The notes under the pieces: model-generated | The model's input: only the letters and a program-made list of their open reading frames with translations | What the model was told of the DNA's origin: nothing | The model's database searches: none | Made by a program: the position numbers and the translations under genes | In this document: piece after piece, positions 27,303 to 29,189 of the stretch | Layout: each line of letters starts with the position of its first letter | Position numbering within the stretch: the first letter of the stretch is position 1 | Origin: Sphacelaria rigidula | Lineage: Eukaryota; Phaeophyceae; Sphacelariales | Assembly: GCA_964200075.2 (NCBI GenBank) | Contig: CAXNAA020000086.1 | Span: forward strand, 1 to 29,189 | DNA length: 29,189 nucleotides | Direction of reading: 5' to 3'

Positions 27303-27342
27303 ATCGTATTCTACTTGAAAACATCGTATTCTACTTGAAAAC
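27303..27342 (+). repeat. 20 bp perfect tandem duplication
   Basis: ATCGTATTCTACTTGAAAAC occurs twice in a row and is followed by the first four bases of a third unit. Confidence 0.95.
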
Positions 27343-28033
27343 ATCGAATAAACTTAGCCTTACTTATAGGGCATGTTGCAATCGTTCTCGCAAACAGTCG
27401 TGCTCGCTGTGTGCCTTTGTTTTTATCTGACGGAATGGGGGTAAAGTGTAGAGCGTCCAGCCCCCAAACCGGCGATATTTGTCACCATCTAACAAATACG
27501 GAGGCGTTTGGAAATGCACGAGGCAAAAAATAGCCGGCACAACCCTACGGTGAGATTAACAGTGCTGCCGTAGGCGAGGAAGTATGCTTGCCTCCCCCCC
27601 ATCACCATGAGCGACAAGTGTCAAGGTTTTCAACCTTGATTTTTTCCAGAGAAACGGGCCCCAAACTCACAGCAATGGTGAGGGATTGCGTTTATTCACC
27701 CAGATCTCGACGAGATTTTCCCCAGTCAAGACAATTTCCGGCGATGTCAATCGCGCAGTCTTGTAGAAAGTAAAGGTTGAGAAGACGCGTTTATGTGCTT
27801 ATTAATTTTCTTTTCATGCTTTCACCCCTTCCCGTCCTCGGGAGGGGTCCGGAGTGCCAAGAAATCAGCGCTCTCTCCCCTCCGTACATCCCTGGCTTTT
27901 TGGTATCGCTTATTGATCGGCACTCATGCACCCCGTCGACTCTCGTCAATTTTCCCCCCCGATAAATTGAAAGACAAGCACCGCAGAAGAAAGCTGGGGT
28001 ACTAAAGCAAAAATTAGAAGAATAAAACTCTTC

Positions 28034-28110
28034 TGTTGACCTTCCTCCTGTGTGATCCCGGCTGATGCGCCCACGTGGACTGAAAGGTGTAGACTGGCGT
28101 GCAGAACAGA
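28034..28110 (+). repeat. Dispersed repeat copy (partner at 2612-2690)
   Basis: TTGACCTTCCTCCTGTGTG, GGCTGATGCGCCC and GGTGTAGAC align with the copy in intron 6 of the tyrosinase-like gene. Confidence 0.65.
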
Positions 28111-28550
28111 CGGGATGACAACACACACATAGACACGCACGTCATCACATCTTCAACTACGGAAACGGGATTCCGTCCCCGCAAACGTCATCTGTTTGGA
28201 TTAAAACAAGCATCCTTCCGCCTTATCTAGCTTTTGGTGTATCGATTCGTCCACCGGGACGCGGTGACACATGTTGTATACTGCAGGTGGTACTACACAT
28301 TCCCATCACTTTGGCGCACAGTACGGTACAGTGGGTGCCTTGGGGTGCTGCTTTTGAGTCATGATACCGTACGTCTATCGACGAGTAAGGTTTTGATGTA
28401 TTGTGCTGTGCACAAGGGCAAGGAAAGGACGGCACGGCATCGCAAGACCTTCGCTTATCATACCCAGGTTGAGGATACTGTATGATACTGTGTTGTTCGC
28501 TATGATACGCTACGAGCTGGGCCAGCCTAGAGGCGGATTTGAAGTTTGCA

Positions 28551-28817
28551 GGCCCATGCTCTTTTATACATTAAGAGTTGGACCCTGAAATTTGGTATGG
28601 ACAATGCATAGGGCATGAAAAAAACATCACCTCGGTACCAAAAGTTTTTTTTTTCTTCATGAGTTGAAGGTATTTTACTGATACCTGAAAACTGATCATT
28701 GCCCTTTACTCATGAAGAAAAAAAACTTTTGGTACCGAGGTAATTTTTTTCATGCCCTGTGCATTGTCCATACCAAATTTCAGGGTCCAACTCTAAATGT
28801 ATAAAATAGTATGGGTC
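28551..28817. mobile_element. Foldback element, about 267 bp
   Basis: The arms 28551-28665 and 28700-28817 are near-perfect inverted copies. Shared blocks include CTTTTATACATT, AGAGTTGGACCCTGAAATTT, GGTATGGACAATGCA and CCTCGGTACCAAAAG. The loop of about 35 bases holds a small AGGTAT/ATACCT hairpin. No coding capacity or clear target duplication is visible. A transcript across it would fold into a long dsRNA-like stem. Confidence 0.9.
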
Positions 28818-28976
28818 TATCAAAAACCGGGTCGGTAGAAATTCGGAACAGTATTTCGTACGCCACTCACCGGCCCACGTTTGGTTTTCGTGTATTGAAA
28901 TTTTGTGCAGGCGCTCTCTAGGGCATAATTAACAAGAAAAAGTGGGTCAGGTTGATTTTTTTCATTTTTTTTCACC

Positions 28977-29031
28977 GGTTTAGGGCGTTCTACCATGGTA
29001 GAGACCATTTCTTCACGAGAACGCCCTAACC
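28977..29031. repeat. Short hairpin
   Basis: GGTTTAGGGCGTTCT is mirrored by AGAACGCCCTAACC across 27 bases. ATGGT/ACCAT pair within the loop. No poly-T tract follows. Confidence 0.7.
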
Positions 29032-29189
29032 TCTCTGCAAAATAAAATGAAGGCCCATTTTATTTATTTATTCGGCACTCTTTTGTGGTTTTCCACACCA
29101 AAATTCGTCGTCATCCGCTAAATGCATCGATCGGGAGTTTCATAGAAATTTTAGTATTGGCGCTATCTCCTTTAGGTATAGGAATTACC

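Larger units (their letters stand above)
25831..28550. other. Unannotated stretch
   Basis: No gene is recognised. A short ATG frame at 26366-26427 (MGTASGNG...) ends at a GTGAGG donor-like site but has no convincing partner exon. Short CTACAGTACAG-type repeats lie near 26885-26905. A C-run lies at about 27283-27292. Confidence 0.45.

Noticed and set aside
27303-27342. Possible CRISPR-like array
   Set aside because: There are only two adjacent identical 20-mers without spacers. It is a simple tandem duplication in eukaryotic DNA.

Overview
The window looks like nuclear DNA of a photosynthetic stramenopile, most likely a brown alga. This is inferred from three things. The one recognisable gene is cut into short exons by spliceosomal introns of about 0.2-2 kb. 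Its product belongs to the tyrosinase-like family with a long insert between the CuB histidines that I know from stramenopile algae. The rest is repeat-rich, low-gene-density DNA. No prokaryotic gene structure, rRNA or complete tRNA is visible.

Region 1 (about 1-9244, minus strand) is a single membrane-anchored tyrosinase-like copper protein gene. I rebuilt nine exons whose reading phases join without conflict, plus a possible tenth at the window edge: 9244-8690, 6700-6382, 5740-5466, 4697-4546, 4330-4138, 3327-3190, 2235-1981, 1600-1493, 1018-760 and perhaps 92-1. The first nine encode about 751 residues. In order these are a low-complexity cytoplasmic tail, a signal anchor near residues 109-126, a probable beta-rich domain, and a type-3 copper domain with all six candidate histidine ligands (380, 390, 399, 546, 550, 710). 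There is also a C-x-H motif at 388-390 and a 159-residue insert between HB2 and HB3. Intron 8 appears to be GC-AG. Several introns hold dispersed repeats, purine-rich G tracts, an ACGT-rich hairpin and a tRNA-like sequence. A 10-base N gap lies in intron 3.

Region 2 (about 9.2-24 kb) has no gene I can name. It holds a collection of non-autonomous elements. These are a Stowaway-like element with TA ends (14181-14780), a family of about 110 bp elements with ends near AACCCTTAGACCGCGAG (two head-to-head at 12581-12798, one at 13178-13288, a fragment near 22405-22456), a 450 bp foldback (17590-18040), and a roughly 430 bp inverted-repeat element packed with CCCTCTAGAGGG-type palindromes (21649-22080). 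Dispersed copies link this region to the tyrosinase introns (about 150-620 with 12075-12520; 5266-5331 with 16938-17003).

Region 3 (about 24.2-25.8 kb) is a degenerate satellite with a 41 bp basic unit and longer higher-order segments. Region 4 (25.8-29.2 kb) is mostly unannotatable, apart from a strong foldback at 28551-28817 and a smaller hairpin at 28977-29031.

A few splice-consistent but unrecognised coding candidates are listed at low confidence (23199-24177, 19692-19778 with 18985-19069, 13448-13605). No clearly new multi-gene system is present. The most interesting items are the architecture of the copper protein and the short inverted-repeat element families.
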